Notes: generated from the sequence alone by a model not told the origin. A stretch of 27,545 nt of DNA from an uncultured Clostridia bacterium (GCA_944388685.1 CALXJS010000019.1:1-27545); one strand, 5' to 3'. Positions 6,853 to 15,203 are shown, counted from the stretch's first letter. Translations and numbers: made by a program.

Positions 6853-7131
6853 ATGAAAAAAAATCGAATGCGTAAATTAAATAAAATACTAGAAATTCCA
6901 GAAGAGGTATATTCAGATGTTCCTAAAATTTCTTTAATTGGATTTGATGAAATGATTATTGAAAATTATAAAGGCATTGTCGAATATGAAGAATTTTTTA
7001 TCAGAATTAGTACCTATAAAGGAATGATTAGCATTAATGGATATAATTTAAATTTAGAAACAATGACAAATGATGATATTCGTGTAACAGGAAAAATTGA
7101 AAGTTTTGATTTTGAAAGAATCACAGATTAG
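6853..7131 (+). CDS. yqfC: Sporulation protein YqfC (YabP-like)
   Basis: This 92-residue protein of the YabP/YqfC family starts MKKNRMRKLNKILEIPEEV. It contains the family pattern of a conserved proline-rich strand (DVPKISLIGFDEMIIENYKGI) and a C-terminal strand region ending VTGKIESFDFE. YqfC belongs to the mother-cell sporulation regulon in Bacillus. ATG 6853 is chosen; GTG 6847 is in frame and closer to GAAAGGA, so it cannot be excluded. yqfD follows after 15 bp, the same order as in Bacillus and Clostridium. No obvious promoter lies between the palindromic element and the start, so the operon may be read from upstream or from within the element. Confidence 0.8.
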   Translation: MKKNRMRKLNKILEIPEEVYSDVPKISLIGFDEMIIENYKGIVEYEEFFIRISTYKGMISINGYNLNLETMTNDDIRVTGKIESFDFERITD

Positions 7132-7146
7132 TGTAAGGAGAGATAA

Positions 7147-8331
7147 ATGTTCATTAAAAGATTGATGAATTATATAAATGGTTATTTAAGAATAGTGGTA
7201 GAAGGCTATTATATTGAAAGATTTATAAATATTTGTCGAAATAAACAATATATGATGTGGAATATTAAAAAAGATAGTGATATTCATTTAACATTAAACA
7301 TAGAGATAAAACATTTCAAAGAAATCTGTAGAGTTGCTCAAAAAACGCAATGTAAAATCAAAATTAAAGCTAAAAGGGGATTACCTTTCCTTCTTAATAA
7401 ATATAAGAAAAGAAAAATATTTGCATTGTGTTTAGTGGGGATTTTATCTGTAATTATATTTAGTTCTAATTTTGTATGGAATATAGAAATTATTGAAGAA
7501 AATGGTGAAACGATTGAAAATATTATGGAAGATGTTCAAAAAGCTGGACTAACTATCGGAGAAGCAAAAAATAAAATAGACACAAAAGAAATTATTAATA
7601 AGGTAAGATTGGAAAGAGATGACATTGCATGGATGGGAATTGAATTGAAAGGGACAAATGCGATTGTAAAGTTGGTAAAGGCTGACGAAAAACCTGAAAT
7701 TATTAATGAAGATGAGTACTGTAATATTGTTTCTAATAAAAATGGTGTGATTACCAAAATTAATGCACAAGATGGAACAGCAAATGTCAAAGTAGGAGAT
7801 ACCGTAAGTGTTGGTGATGTTTTAATTAATGGATGGATGGAAGGAAAATATACAGGAATACGTTATGTCCATGCAAAAGGAGAAATCGAAGCAAGAGTTT
7901 GGTATACGATGAGTAAAACAATTCCATACAATACTACGGAAAAGCAGGTTACAGGAGATACGGAAATTAATTATGGGTTTAAAATTAACAATTTTAAAAT
8001 AAATTTTCCGAAAGGGGTTTCAAATTTTAAATTTTATGATACAATAGAAACTGAAAACAAAATAAGGTTATTTTCTAATTTTTATTTACCAATTTCTATT
8101 GTGAAAACAACCTATCAAGAGTATGAGGAAGTACAAAAAACATATTCTGTAGAAGAGGCTAAAAGCTTAGGGATACAGGAAATAGAGAAGGAATTGGAAA
8201 ACCAAATAGAAAATAAGGATAATATTGTAAACAAAAATATAAATACGTATGAAAATGAAAATAGTATTGATATTTATGTTACATATGAAGTGCTTGAGAA
8301 TATAGGGACAAATGAAAAAATTGTGTTTTGA
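7147..8331 (+). CDS. yqfD: Sporulation protein YqfD
   Basis: This 394-residue YqfD-family sporulation protein has an N-terminal domain of about 90 residues with basic stretches. One transmembrane helix follows at about 95-115 (IFALCLVGILSVIIFSS). The large part beyond it contains FVWNIEIIEENGE and the conserved VVSNKNGVITKINAQDGTANVKVGDTVSVGDVLINGW-like beta domain (residues about 195-235), which resembles a biotinyl/lipoyl hammerhead. The length matches the family. AAGGAG lies 7 nt before ATG. It sits between YqfC and an unknown protein, in an otherwise conserved sporulation operon, and is probably expressed in the mother cell with yqfC. The exact biochemical role is not established for the family. 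Confidence 0.85.
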   Translation: MFIKRLMNYINGYLRIVVEGYYIERFINICRNKQYMMWNIKKDSDIHLTLNIEIKHFKEICRVAQKTQCKIKIKAKRGLPFLLNKYKKRKIFALCLVGILSVIIFSSNFVWNIEIIEENGETIENIMEDVQKAGLTIGEAKNKIDTKEIINKVRLERDDIAWMGIELKGTNAIVKLVKADEKPEIINEDEYCNIVSNKNGVITKINAQDGTANVKVGDTVSVGDVLINGWMEGKYTGIRYVHAKGEIEARVWYTMSKTIPYNTTEKQVTGDTEINYGFKINNFKINFPKGVSNFKFYDTIETENKIRLFSNFYLPISIVKTTYQEYEEVQKTYSVEEAKSLGIQEIEKELENQIENKDNIVNKNINTYENENSIDIYVTYEVLENIGTNEKIVF

Positions 8332-8344
8332 AGGGATGATATAA

Positions 8345-9562
8345 ATGGAAGAAAGAAGCTTGAGAATTACAGGAACAGATAAAACATTTTTTAACAAAAT
8401 TACAAAAACATTAACAAAAATGTTAATACCAACTAAAATCGGAATTAATGGAATGTTGATTTCCATAAAAAGAAATAATGTATTAAAAGCATTTGAAGGA
8501 TATCAACATAGTAATGAAAATTATAATCAAAAAGAAGCAGAAGAAAAATATAATAATGCATATGAAGCATATTTAGAAGCTTTGGATAAGTATGTTATGG
8601 ATTCTATTTATAAAAAAGTAAAAAATAACACAGCAACAGAATTTGAAAAAGAAGCATTGTCTAAATATTATGAGGTCACAAGTTTAAAAGAATGTGAGTT
8701 TATAGAATATAAAAATAGAAAGCAAAAATATTTATTAGAATTAGATAATGAAGGTGTTCAATTGTCTAAAAAAGAAAAATTAATAGCAAGATATGATGAC
8801 TTTTATATTTCAAAAATGGATGTGTTATATAAAAGTATATTGAAAAATTATTCTATAAAACTTGCAGATATAACAAATACTTATGAACCTGAAAAAGAGA
8901 CTGTATATGCAAAAATTTTTGATACGTTGGAAGAATATATCAGAAATATATTGGCAATTAAAATACAAAAGGATAGCAAAAATTCTACGATAAAAGATGT
9001 TATAAAAGACTATGAAAGTTATGAAACATTTACAGTTGGAAAATTAGATGTCAAAGATAATATTGAAAAAAATGTTATCTTATTGAGTATTAGTAGAAAA
9101 TTATTTACACATAGTTTACCATTAATTGTTGCAATACAATGTTATGAAAAATTATTAAGAGATGCTAGAATTTTAGTACAAGATACAAAAATAGCTGTAA
9201 AGAGAGAAAAAGCATATAGTATGCTTATTAATCTATTTGAAGATTATAACATAAAATTACTATCAACAAAAGTATATTGGGAAAATACAAAAGACAGAGA
9301 AGAATTTAAGAATTTCTGGAATCAATATAAAGAAGTGTGTAAATTAAAAGAAACTAACTTTATAGAATATATTAAACAGAAAGAAATTTTATTTATAAAA
9401 AAAGATATGAAAAAAATTCGCGAAGATAAATCAAAAACAGATTATAGCAAATTATTAAAATATTATAAGAGAAAATTAATTGATTATGGAGCAATGAAGG
9501 AATTAAAAAATTCTTGCAGTTCTCATGGAAAATATAAAAAGAAAATGAAGGAAGTAGCTTGA
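8345..9562 (+). CDS. Unrecognised 405-residue protein in the yqfD-ybeY operon
   Basis: I do not recognise this protein. It is soluble, Lys/Glu/Tyr-rich and mostly helical by composition, with no signal peptide and no clear membrane segment. The first 45 residues are basic (KITKTLTKMLIPTKIG), then helical repeats rich in K-E-Y follow. It lacks a Walker A motif, so it is not PhoH, which usually sits between yqfD and ybeY. Cysteines are few (about five), and no metal or nucleotide motif is visible. It starts 13 bp after yqfD behind GAAGGGATG, and its stop is 1 bp before the ybeY start, so it is co-translated with core genes. Codon use resembles its neighbours. A lineage-specific sporulation or RNA-related role is possible but unsupported. 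Confidence 0.7.
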   Translation: MEERSLRITGTDKTFFNKITKTLTKMLIPTKIGINGMLISIKRNNVLKAFEGYQHSNENYNQKEAEEKYNNAYEAYLEALDKYVMDSIYKKVKNNTATEFEKEALSKYYEVTSLKECEFIEYKNRKQKYLLELDNEGVQLSKKEKLIARYDDFYISKMDVLYKSILKNYSIKLADITNTYEPEKETVYAKIFDTLEEYIRNILAIKIQKDSKNSTIKDVIKDYESYETFTVGKLDVKDNIEKNVILLSISRKLFTHSLPLIVAIQCYEKLLRDARILVQDTKIAVKREKAYSMLINLFEDYNIKLLSTKVYWENTKDREEFKNFWNQYKEVCKLKETNFIEYIKQKEILFIKKDMKKIREDKSKTDYSKLLKYYKRKLIDYGAMKELKNSCSSHGKYKKKMKEVA

Positions 9563-9563
9563 A

Positions 9564-10040
9564 ATGTGTCAGTATGAAATTGTATATAAAGAAATAAAAC
9601 AAGAACCAGTATATGAAGAAATTGTAAGAAACGTTTTTGAAAAATGTTTTGAAGAAGAAAATATTCAAAATTCAAAAATGTATATTACCGTTACCTTTAC
9701 AAATCCAGAAAATATTCAAAAAATAAATAAAGAATATAGGAATATCGATAAACCAACAGACGTTCTTTCATTTCCTATGTTTGAAAAGGAAGAAATACAA
9801 GAAAAAATAAAGAATAACGACTTTTTACATGAAGATATATTAGGAGATATTATAATTTCTATAGAAAAAGTACAAGAACAAGCAAGAGAATATGGACATA
9901 GTTTTGAAAGAGAATTGAGTTATATGTTGGTTCATGGATTCTACCATTTAATGGGGTATGACCATATTGAAGAAAAAGATAAAAAAGAAATGCGAACAAA
10001 AGAAGAAAAAATATTAAAAACATTAAATATTTTACGATAA
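9564..10040 (+). CDS. ybeY: Endoribonuclease YbeY
   Basis: This 158-residue protein has the diagnostic zinc-site motif HGFYHLMGYDH (His124, His128, His134). It also has the upstream signatures TDVLSFPM (about 65-72) and LGDIIIS (93-99). YbeY is a single-strand endoribonuclease needed for 16S rRNA 3'-end maturation and late 30S quality control in many bacteria. The length is standard. ATG 9564 follows the previous stop by 1 bp. AAGGAAG, lying inside the upstream gene, is the nearest ribosome binding site, so translational coupling is likely. The usual neighbours phoH and era are absent here. Confidence 0.92.
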   Translation: MCQYEIVYKEIKQEPVYEEIVRNVFEKCFEEENIQNSKMYITVTFTNPENIQKINKEYRNIDKPTDVLSFPMFEKEEIQEKIKNNDFLHEDILGDIIISIEKVQEQAREYGHSFERELSYMLVHGFYHLMGYDHIEEKDKKEMRTKEEKILKTLNILR

Positions 10041-10063
10041 AAGGGAAGAAGAAGGGAGTACAC

Positions 10064-11143
10064 ATGGAAAAAGGTGGAGTAAAAGTTTTAATAGCAATAT
10101 TAGTTGTCTTAATCATTATAGCAGGTGTCATATTGGCATATAAAATAACACAAGATAAAAATAATACAGAAACAATTTCAGGACAAGGGCAAGAACCAGT
10201 AGCAACTGTGGAAGAAGAAAAACAAGTTCAAATATATAGTGGGAATGATCGACCAATAGCAGTTATGATTGATAACCATGAAGGGGCTTGGCCACAAGCA
10301 GGATTAAATCAAGCATATATGGTATATGAAATTATCGTTGAAGGTGGAGAGACAAGATTAATGGCACTTTTTAAAGGTGTGGATTTAGAAAAAATAGGTC
10401 CAGTAAGAAGTGCTAGACATTATTTCATAGATTATGCAATGGAAAATGATGCTATTTATGTACATTTTGGACAAAGTCCACAGGCACAGAGTGATATAAA
10501 AAAATATAGTATAAATGACATTAATGGAATTGCAGAAGATGGAACCACTTTCTGGAGAGTAAAGGATAAGTCAGCACCACATAATGCAGTTACGAGTACA
10601 GAAAAACTATTAGAATCTGCAAAAAGCAAAAATTATAGAACAACGTCAACAGAAGAAAGTGTATTAAATTATGTAACAGATGAAGTGAATTTAGAAGAAG
10701 GGCAAGTAGCAGATACGATTACAATACCACACTCAGATTTACAAACAGTAACCTATACGTATGATGAAGAAAATAAAGTATATATCAGATATGCAAGAGG
10801 AGAAGAACAAACAGATTGGGAGACAGAAGAACCTGTTACAACAAAAAATATAATTATTACTTTCTGTAATAATTATACATTGTCTGATTCTGAAAATAAA
10901 GGTAGACAAGGGTTAAAAAATATAGGAACATTTGATGGATATTATATTACAAATGGTAAAGCAATTAAAATTCAATGTATCAAAAATGCAAGAGATGAAA
11001 AAACAATTTATCAAGATATGAATGGAAATGAGATTAATGTAAATGATGGAAATACATTTGTTAATATTTGTCCAGTTAATGCAGATGTTGAAATAGAGGA
11101 AACAGAAGAAACAACATCAACCAACAATGTAGTGAATGAATAA
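10064..11143 (+). CDS. DUF3048 (YerB-like) membrane-anchored protein
   Basis: This 359-residue protein has one N-terminal transmembrane anchor (about residues 6-26) followed by a Thr/Gln/Glu linker. The extracytoplasmic DUF3048 domain starts near residue 60. Family hallmarks are RPIAVMIDNHEGAWPQAGL, YEIIVEGGETRLMALF, IGPVRSARHYFIDYA and, after about 50 residues, HNAVTS. There is no lipobox cysteine, so it is anchored by the helix and not as a lipoprotein. B. subtilis YerB belongs to this family, whose function is unknown. AAGGGAG lies 7 nt before ATG. The tail is acidic (EIEETEETTSTN). It follows ybeY by 23 bp and precedes the YlbF-family gene by 15 bp. Confidence 0.85.
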   Translation: MEKGGVKVLIAILVVLIIIAGVILAYKITQDKNNTETISGQGQEPVATVEEEKQVQIYSGNDRPIAVMIDNHEGAWPQAGLNQAYMVYEIIVEGGETRLMALFKGVDLEKIGPVRSARHYFIDYAMENDAIYVHFGQSPQAQSDIKKYSINDINGIAEDGTTFWRVKDKSAPHNAVTSTEKLLESAKSKNYRTTSTEESVLNYVTDEVNLEEGQVADTITIPHSDLQTVTYTYDEENKVYIRYARGEEQTDWETEEPVTTKNIIITFCNNYTLSDSENKGRQGLKNIGTFDGYYITNGKAIKIQCIKNARDEKTIYQDMNGNEINVNDGNTFVNICPVNADVEIEETEETTSTNNVVNE

Positions 11144-11158
11144 TATGGAGGAACCGTT

Positions 11159-11494
11159 ATGAACGTATATGATACAGCAAATAAATTAGCATTGGAAATA
11201 AGACAGTCTGAAGAATATATGAATTATAAAAAAGTTAGAGAAATGCTTTTAGCAAACCCAGATTTAAAAAAGAAAATGGGAGAATTTGAAATGGCAAGAT
11301 ATGAAGCACAGATAAAACAAATGCAAACAGGAAAAGAAGATGTGGAAAAGACAAATAAAATGAAAGAATTATATGCAGAATTGATTCAATTGGATGAGGC
11401 AAAAAAATATTTTGATGCAGAAATGAAATTTAACATTGTATTAGCAGATGTAAATAAGATAATTGGAGATGCTGTAAGAGATGTTATGCAATAA
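11159..11494 (+). CDS. YlbF/YmcA-family protein
   Basis: This 111-residue all-helical protein has the family pattern: VYDTANKLALEIRQSEEY, then NPDLKKKMGEFE, then a C-terminal helix AKKYFDAEMKFNIVLADVNKIIGDAV. In B. subtilis, YlbF and YmcA form a complex with YaaT that affects RNase Y activity, competence and sporulation. No ymcA or yaaT partner lies in the window, so which paralogue this is cannot be decided. GGAGG precedes the ATG and the gene is 15 bp after the DUF3048 gene. The metallopeptidase follows 27 bp later. Confidence 0.85.
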   Translation: MNVYDTANKLALEIRQSEEYMNYKKVREMLLANPDLKKKMGEFEMARYEAQIKQMQTGKEDVEKTNKMKELYAELIQLDEAKKYFDAEMKFNIVLADVNKIIGDAVRDVMQ

Positions 11495-11521
11495 AGAATG
11501 AAATAAAGGAAGATAAAAAAC

Positions 11522-12211
11522 ATGGAATTTGGGATTGTTATAGTTTGTTTAATTTGCGTGACAATTATTTTAAGAATATTATTTGGATGTAGTAAAAAAC
11601 AAATCAAAGTGATAGCTGAAAATAAAACATTAGATGAAATTGCATCCAAATATCCTGATAATATAGATATGTGTAAGGAATATTTAAAAATGTTAAATAA
11701 TGAAACTGTTACCATTGAAGAGGACAAGCAAGCAACAAATTCTTTGTATATAGCTATATCTAATAAAATTATAATTGCAGATGTAAAAAATAGTTTTACA
11801 AGAATACAAACAATTGCACATGAATGTTTACACTCTATTCAAGATAGAAAAATATTAGTATTTAATTTTATATTTTCAAATGTGTATATGCTATATTTTT
11901 TAGTAATTTCAGTATTAGCAATATTGAAATTACTACCTAATAAAATGTTATTTTTGGTAATTCTTATAATAGCTGGATTAGTATATTATGTTGTAAGAAG
12001 TTATTTAGAAAATGATGCTATGATAAAAGCAAGATTTTTAGCAAAAGAATATATGGAGAAGAAAAAAATATCTTCACAAGATGAAATTGATAAAATTGTG
12101 CATAATTTTGATACCTTAAATACTATGGGAATAAAATGTGTAAATTTTGCATTGTTATTAAATAGTATAATAAAAGTTATTGTTTTTTGCATAATATGTA
12201 TACTAAGATAA
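11522..12211 (+). CDS. YugP-like membrane zinc metallopeptidase
   Basis: This 229-residue protein has an N-terminal helix (2-21), a soluble stretch, and the zinc motif HECLH (100-104) in TIAHECLHSIQD. Two hydrophobic segments follow (about 113-135 and 141-159), then ExxDA-like SYLENDA with a candidate third ligand E163, and a C-terminal hydrophobic helix. The HExxH-plus-EXDA layout and the membrane topology match the YugP/DUF family of neutral zinc metallopeptidases. AAAGGAAG is the ribosome binding site. It closes an operon that includes sporulation and RNA-processing genes, and a hairpin with a T-run follows at 12276. The substrate is not known for the family. The catalytic reading is inferred from motif and topology. 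Confidence 0.7.
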   Translation: MEFGIVIVCLICVTIILRILFGCSKKQIKVIAENKTLDEIASKYPDNIDMCKEYLKMLNNETVTIEEDKQATNSLYIAISNKIIIADVKNSFTRIQTIAHECLHSIQDRKILVFNFIFSNVYMLYFLVISVLAILKLLPNKMLFLVILIIAGLVYYVVRSYLENDAMIKARFLAKEYMEKKKISSQDEIDKIVHNFDTLNTMGIKCVNFALLLNSIIKVIVFCIICILR

Positions 12212-12275
12212 TGAAAGTGACAAATCTTAATTTGTGAGTTTTTATATATGGAAGAAGTTATGAAATATAAAAAGG

Positions 12276-12323
12276 AAAAAGTTATAGAAATAAGCAACAC
12301 CTTTATATTTTATAGCTTTTTTT
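12276..12323 (+). terminator. Intrinsic terminator after the YugP-like gene
   Basis: AAAAAGTTATA (12276-12286) pairs with TATAGCTTTTT (12311-12321) with one G-U pair, followed by T-rich sequence. A smaller hairpin (ACAAAT with ATTTGT at about 12220-12235) followed by T5 lies upstream. Together they separate the operon from the TetR gene. Confidence 0.6.
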
Positions 12324-12363
12324 AGTTACTATCGAATAATTAGTACAAAAGCGTAAAAAGATA

Positions 12364-12392
12364 TTGCAATATTGTGTGTTTATCTATATAAT
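12364..12392 (+). promoter_or_regulatory. SigA-type promoter of the TetR gene
   Basis: TTGCAA (12364-12369), an exact 17-bp spacer and the consensus TATAAT (12387-12392). The start is expected near 12399, giving a leader of about 30 nt before ATG 12431. Both this -10 and the start site are covered by inverted repeats. Confidence 0.65.
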
Positions 12393-12410
12393 ATAGACAT
12401 TGATATATCA
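12383..12410. promoter_or_regulatory. Probable TetR operator, palindromes over the -10 and start site
   Basis: A perfect 15-bp palindrome, TCTATAT-A-ATATAGA (12383-12397), overlaps the -10 box. A second, TGATATATCA (12401-12410), lies right after it. Placement over its own promoter is the usual autorepression geometry for TetR-family regulators. Confidence 0.45.
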
Positions 12411-12430
12411 TGTTGAAAGGATGTTTAAAA

Positions 12431-13000
12431 ATGAATAAAACCAAAAGAAAAATTTTTGAAACATCAATGAAATTATTTGCAGAAAAGGGATATGATGCAA
12501 CAAGTATCGAAGAAATTACAGCAACAGTGGGAGTAGCAAAAGGTACTTTATATTATCATTTTTCAAGTAAAGAGGAAATTTTTAATTTTTTAATAGAAGA
12601 AGGAATGAAACTATTACAAAATAGTATTGATATCAAAACAGCAAAATATGATAATTATATAGACAAATTAAAAGCAGTGGTATTGATACAAATAAAAATT
12701 GTCTTGAAATATGAAGATTTAATAACAATTTTATTAAGCCAATTTTGGGGAAATGAAGCCAGAAATCAGAAATGTAAAAATCATGTTTATGACTATATAA
12801 AAAAGATAGAAGAGATTGTTAAAGAAGGAATTGATAAAAAACAAATAAAAGAAGGAAACCCAAAGGTAATTGCATCCGAAATATATGGATTAATCTGTTC
12901 AACATTGGTATATAAATTGAGAAATGAAAAAGAAATTGATATTATGAAACTATATAAAGATTTTGAAAATACAGTTATTGAAGGGCTGGTTCAAAAATAG
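12431..13000 (+). CDS. TetR-family transcriptional regulator
   Basis: This 189-residue regulator has an N-terminal helix-turn-helix (residues about 5-50): IFETSMKLFAEKGYDATSIEEI, then VGVAKGTLYYHFSSKEE, the classic TetR recognition region. The C-terminal ligand domain is helical and includes LSQFWGNEARNQK. ATG 12431 is chosen over the in-frame ATG 12410 because GAAAGGA (12415-12421) lies just before it and the protein then begins MNKTKRKIFE, as in relatives. Its promoter overlaps two palindromes. The acyl-CoA synthetase starts 180 bp downstream, so a fatty-acyl effector (as in FadR/FapR-type TetR proteins) is plausible but inferred. Confidence 0.85.
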   Translation: MNKTKRKIFETSMKLFAEKGYDATSIEEITATVGVAKGTLYYHFSSKEEIFNFLIEEGMKLLQNSIDIKTAKYDNYIDKLKAVVLIQIKIVLKYEDLITILLSQFWGNEARNQKCKNHVYDYIKKIEEIVKEGIDKKQIKEGNPKVIASEIYGLICSTLVYKLRNEKEIDIMKLYKDFENTVIEGLVQK

Positions 13001-13180
13001 TATATAGTTGAAAAAGAATTAAATTTTAGCAATGAAAATTTTATTAAAAAGGCAAGAGGTATACTTATTATATGTAACAACAATGGCGATTATAACCTTG
13101 TAATGTATATCCTTTTGGATTACTGAAATTTGACACAGCCAAAATGGAAATTGTTTTTTAACTAAGGAAGGGGATAGAAA

Positions 13181-14896
13181 ATGAGAGAACCAATACATGA
13201 ATTTATGAAATTCACAGATTTAAGAGATATGTTAGAAAAATCTGGAGAACTTTATGGAGATAGACCAGCTTATGTATTTAAGACGGAAGAAGAAGGAAAA
13301 TTTAGAGAAATTACCCATAAAGAATTTAGAGATGATGTGAAAGCTTTAGGTACTAAATTTGTAAATATGGGATTAAAAGACAAGAGAGTTGCAGTTATTT
13401 CTGAAAATAGATATGAATGGGGAATTGTCTATCTAGCAGTAGTTAATGGGACAGGTGTGATTGTTCCACTTGATAAGTCTTTGCCAGAAAATGAAATAGA
13501 AAGTCTAATTATCCGTTCAGAAGTAGAAGCTATAGTGTATTCTGAAAAATACAATGATGTTATGAATAAAATAAAAAAAGAAAGCAATACAAACGTAAAA
13601 TACTTCATCTCAATGGATTTAGAAAAAGAAGAAAATGGTGTATATTCTGAACATGAATTAATTAAACAAGGAAAAGCGTTACTAGAAGCAGGAAATAGAG
13701 AATTTTTAGACGCAAAAATAGATGCTGAAAAAATGGCGATTATGTTATTTACATCAGGAACAACGGCTATGTCAAAAGCAGTTATGCTATCACATAAAAA
13801 TATATGTGCAAATATAATGGATATCACATCTGTTTTAAGAATTTATGATACAGATAGATTTTTATCTTTCTTGCCATTACATCACACATTTGAATGTACA
13901 ACTGGATTTTTATATCCATTATCAAGAGGTTCTTCAATTGCGTTTTGTGAAGGTATTAGACACATAGCAGATAACTTAAAAGAATATCAAGCAAGTGTCA
14001 TGGTTTCTGTTCCAATTCTATTTGAAGGCATGTATAAAAAAGTAATGAAAACGATAGAAAAGAAAGGCAAATTAGAAACTGTACAAAAAGGAATCAAAAT
14101 AAGTCAGTTCTTATTAAAATTTGGAATAGATATTAGAAAAAAATTGTTTAAGGAAATTCATGATACTTTGGGCGGAAATATAAGAATATTTGTTGCAGGA
14201 GGGGCTGCACTTGACCCAGAAACAGAAAAAGGATTTAATCAACTAGGATTTACATTGTATCAAGGATATGGATTAACAGAAAGTTCACCAGTTATTTCTG
14301 TAGAAGATGATAAATATCAAAGACTAGGATCTATTGGAAAAGCATTTCCAAGCCTAGATGTAAAAATAGAAGATCCGAATGAAGAAGGTATTGGAGAATT
14401 ACTTGTAAAAGGTCCATCTGTTATGCTTGGATATTACAATAATGAAGAAGCAACAAAAGAAACAATAACAGAAGATGGATGGTTACATACAGGAGACTTA
14501 GCAAAAATTGATAAAGACGGATTTATCTTTATTTCTGGAAGAAAGAAATTTGTGATTGTCTTAAAAAATGGAAAAAATATTTATCCAGAAGAAATTGAAA
14601 CTTTAATCAATAAAATAGAAGGTGTAAAAGAATCTTTTGTTTATGGAAAACCAGAAGATGATGGAGATTATAAAATTTGTGCTAAAGTTGTGTATGACGA
14701 AGAATTAGTAGAAGAAGTATTTGGAACAAAAAATCCAGAAGAGTTAAAAGAAAAAATCTGGCAAGAAGTTAAGAAAATGAATAAAACAATGCCAGCATAT
14801 AAATATGTAAGAGAAATTAGTGTAACAAATAAAGAACTAATCAAAACAACAACACAAAAGGTAAAACGATTTGAAGAAATAAAAACAGTCTTATAA
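13181..14896 (+). CDS. Long-chain acyl-CoA synthetase (AMP-binding)
   Basis: This 571-residue ANL-family ligase matches the COG1022 long-chain fatty acyl-CoA synthetases. The P-loop region is TSGTTAMSKAVMLSHKN (191-207). Later motifs are GYGLTESSPV (A5), GWLHTGDLAKIDKDGFIFISGRKK (A7/A8, with the adenylate-binding Asp) and NGKNIYPEEIE. A C-terminal domain with a lysine-bearing TTTQKVKR follows (A10 position). The P-loop deviates from the common TSGTTGxPKG, with Ala, Ser and Ala in place of Gly, Pro and Gly. It carries out acyl-AMP then acyl-CoA formation in the cytosol. GGAAGGGG precedes the ATG. The TetR gene upstream is the likely regulator. A terminator follows at 15010. Confidence 0.85.
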   Translation: MREPIHEFMKFTDLRDMLEKSGELYGDRPAYVFKTEEEGKFREITHKEFRDDVKALGTKFVNMGLKDKRVAVISENRYEWGIVYLAVVNGTGVIVPLDKSLPENEIESLIIRSEVEAIVYSEKYNDVMNKIKKESNTNVKYFISMDLEKEENGVYSEHELIKQGKALLEAGNREFLDAKIDAEKMAIMLFTSGTTAMSKAVMLSHKNICANIMDITSVLRIYDTDRFLSFLPLHHTFECTTGFLYPLSRGSSIAFCEGIRHIADNLKEYQASVMVSVPILFEGMYKKVMKTIEKKGKLETVQKGIKISQFLLKFGIDIRKKLFKEIHDTLGGNIRIFVAGGAALDPETEKGFNQLGFTLYQGYGLTESSPVISVEDDKYQRLGSIGKAFPSLDVKIEDPNEEGIGELLVKGPSVMLGYYNNEEATKETITEDGWLHTGDLAKIDKDGFIFISGRKKFVIVLKNGKNIYPEEIETLINKIEGVKESFVYGKPEDDGDYKICAKVVYDEELVEEVFGTKNPEELKEKIWQEVKKMNKTMPAYKYVREISVTNKELIKTTTQKVKRFEEIKTVL

Positions 14897-15009
14897 AGAA
14901 ATTAATTTTGTTTTGTCTGTAAGAAATAGTTGTTTTGGAGATAGTTTTCAATTGTATTATGGGAATTGAAACTTTATGATTTTGTAACACAAAGTAACAA
15001 TAAACTATA

Positions 15010-15066
15010 AAAGTTAAAATTTGTGGTTTTAAAGTATACTATCACAAAGTTTAACTTTAAGTTTTT
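15010..15066 (+). terminator. Intrinsic terminator after the acyl-CoA synthetase
   Basis: AAAGTTAAAATTTGTG (15010-15025) and CACAAAGTTTAACTTT (15043-15058) are inverted copies matching at 15 of 16 positions, with a 17-nt loop, followed by AAG and T5. It lies 113 bp past the stop codon, so the 3' UTR would be long. Confidence 0.6.
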
Positions 15067-15144
15067 ATATTAATCGAATTTTAAATTTGTTTAATAAAAA
15101 GCTACGGAGGAAAGAAATTTTCGTCCAAACAAAAAAAGACGACT

Positions 15145-15173
15145 TGTAACAAAACTGTAACATTTCTGTAACA
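15145..15173 (+). promoter_or_regulatory. Three TGTAAC direct repeats at exactly 11-bp spacing (Pho/Wal-box-like)
   Basis: TGTAACA occurs at 15145, 15156 and 15167, each separated by 4 AT-rich bases plus a pyrimidine. The pattern TGTAAC-N5-TGTAAC-N5-TGTAAC matches the layout of WalR sites (TGTWAH-N5 repeats). Read as CTGTAAC with a 4-bp AT spacer, it resembles the PhoB box layout. It sits 31 bp upstream of the -35 at 15204. A further TGTAACA lies at 14983. An OmpR/PhoB-family response regulator is the likely binder; which one cannot be decided. Confidence 0.55.
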
Positions 15174-15203
15174 AAAACTTAAAAAAAAAATCTTCCGTTA
15201 GTA

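Noticed and set aside
6978..6990. TTGTCGAA inside yqfC as a Spo0A box
   Set aside because: It lies within coding sequence with no nearby promoter, so it is most likely chance.
12248..12325. 25-codon ORF (MEEVMKYKKEKV...) before the TetR gene
   Set aside because: It has no ribosome binding site and its second half is the terminator hairpin.
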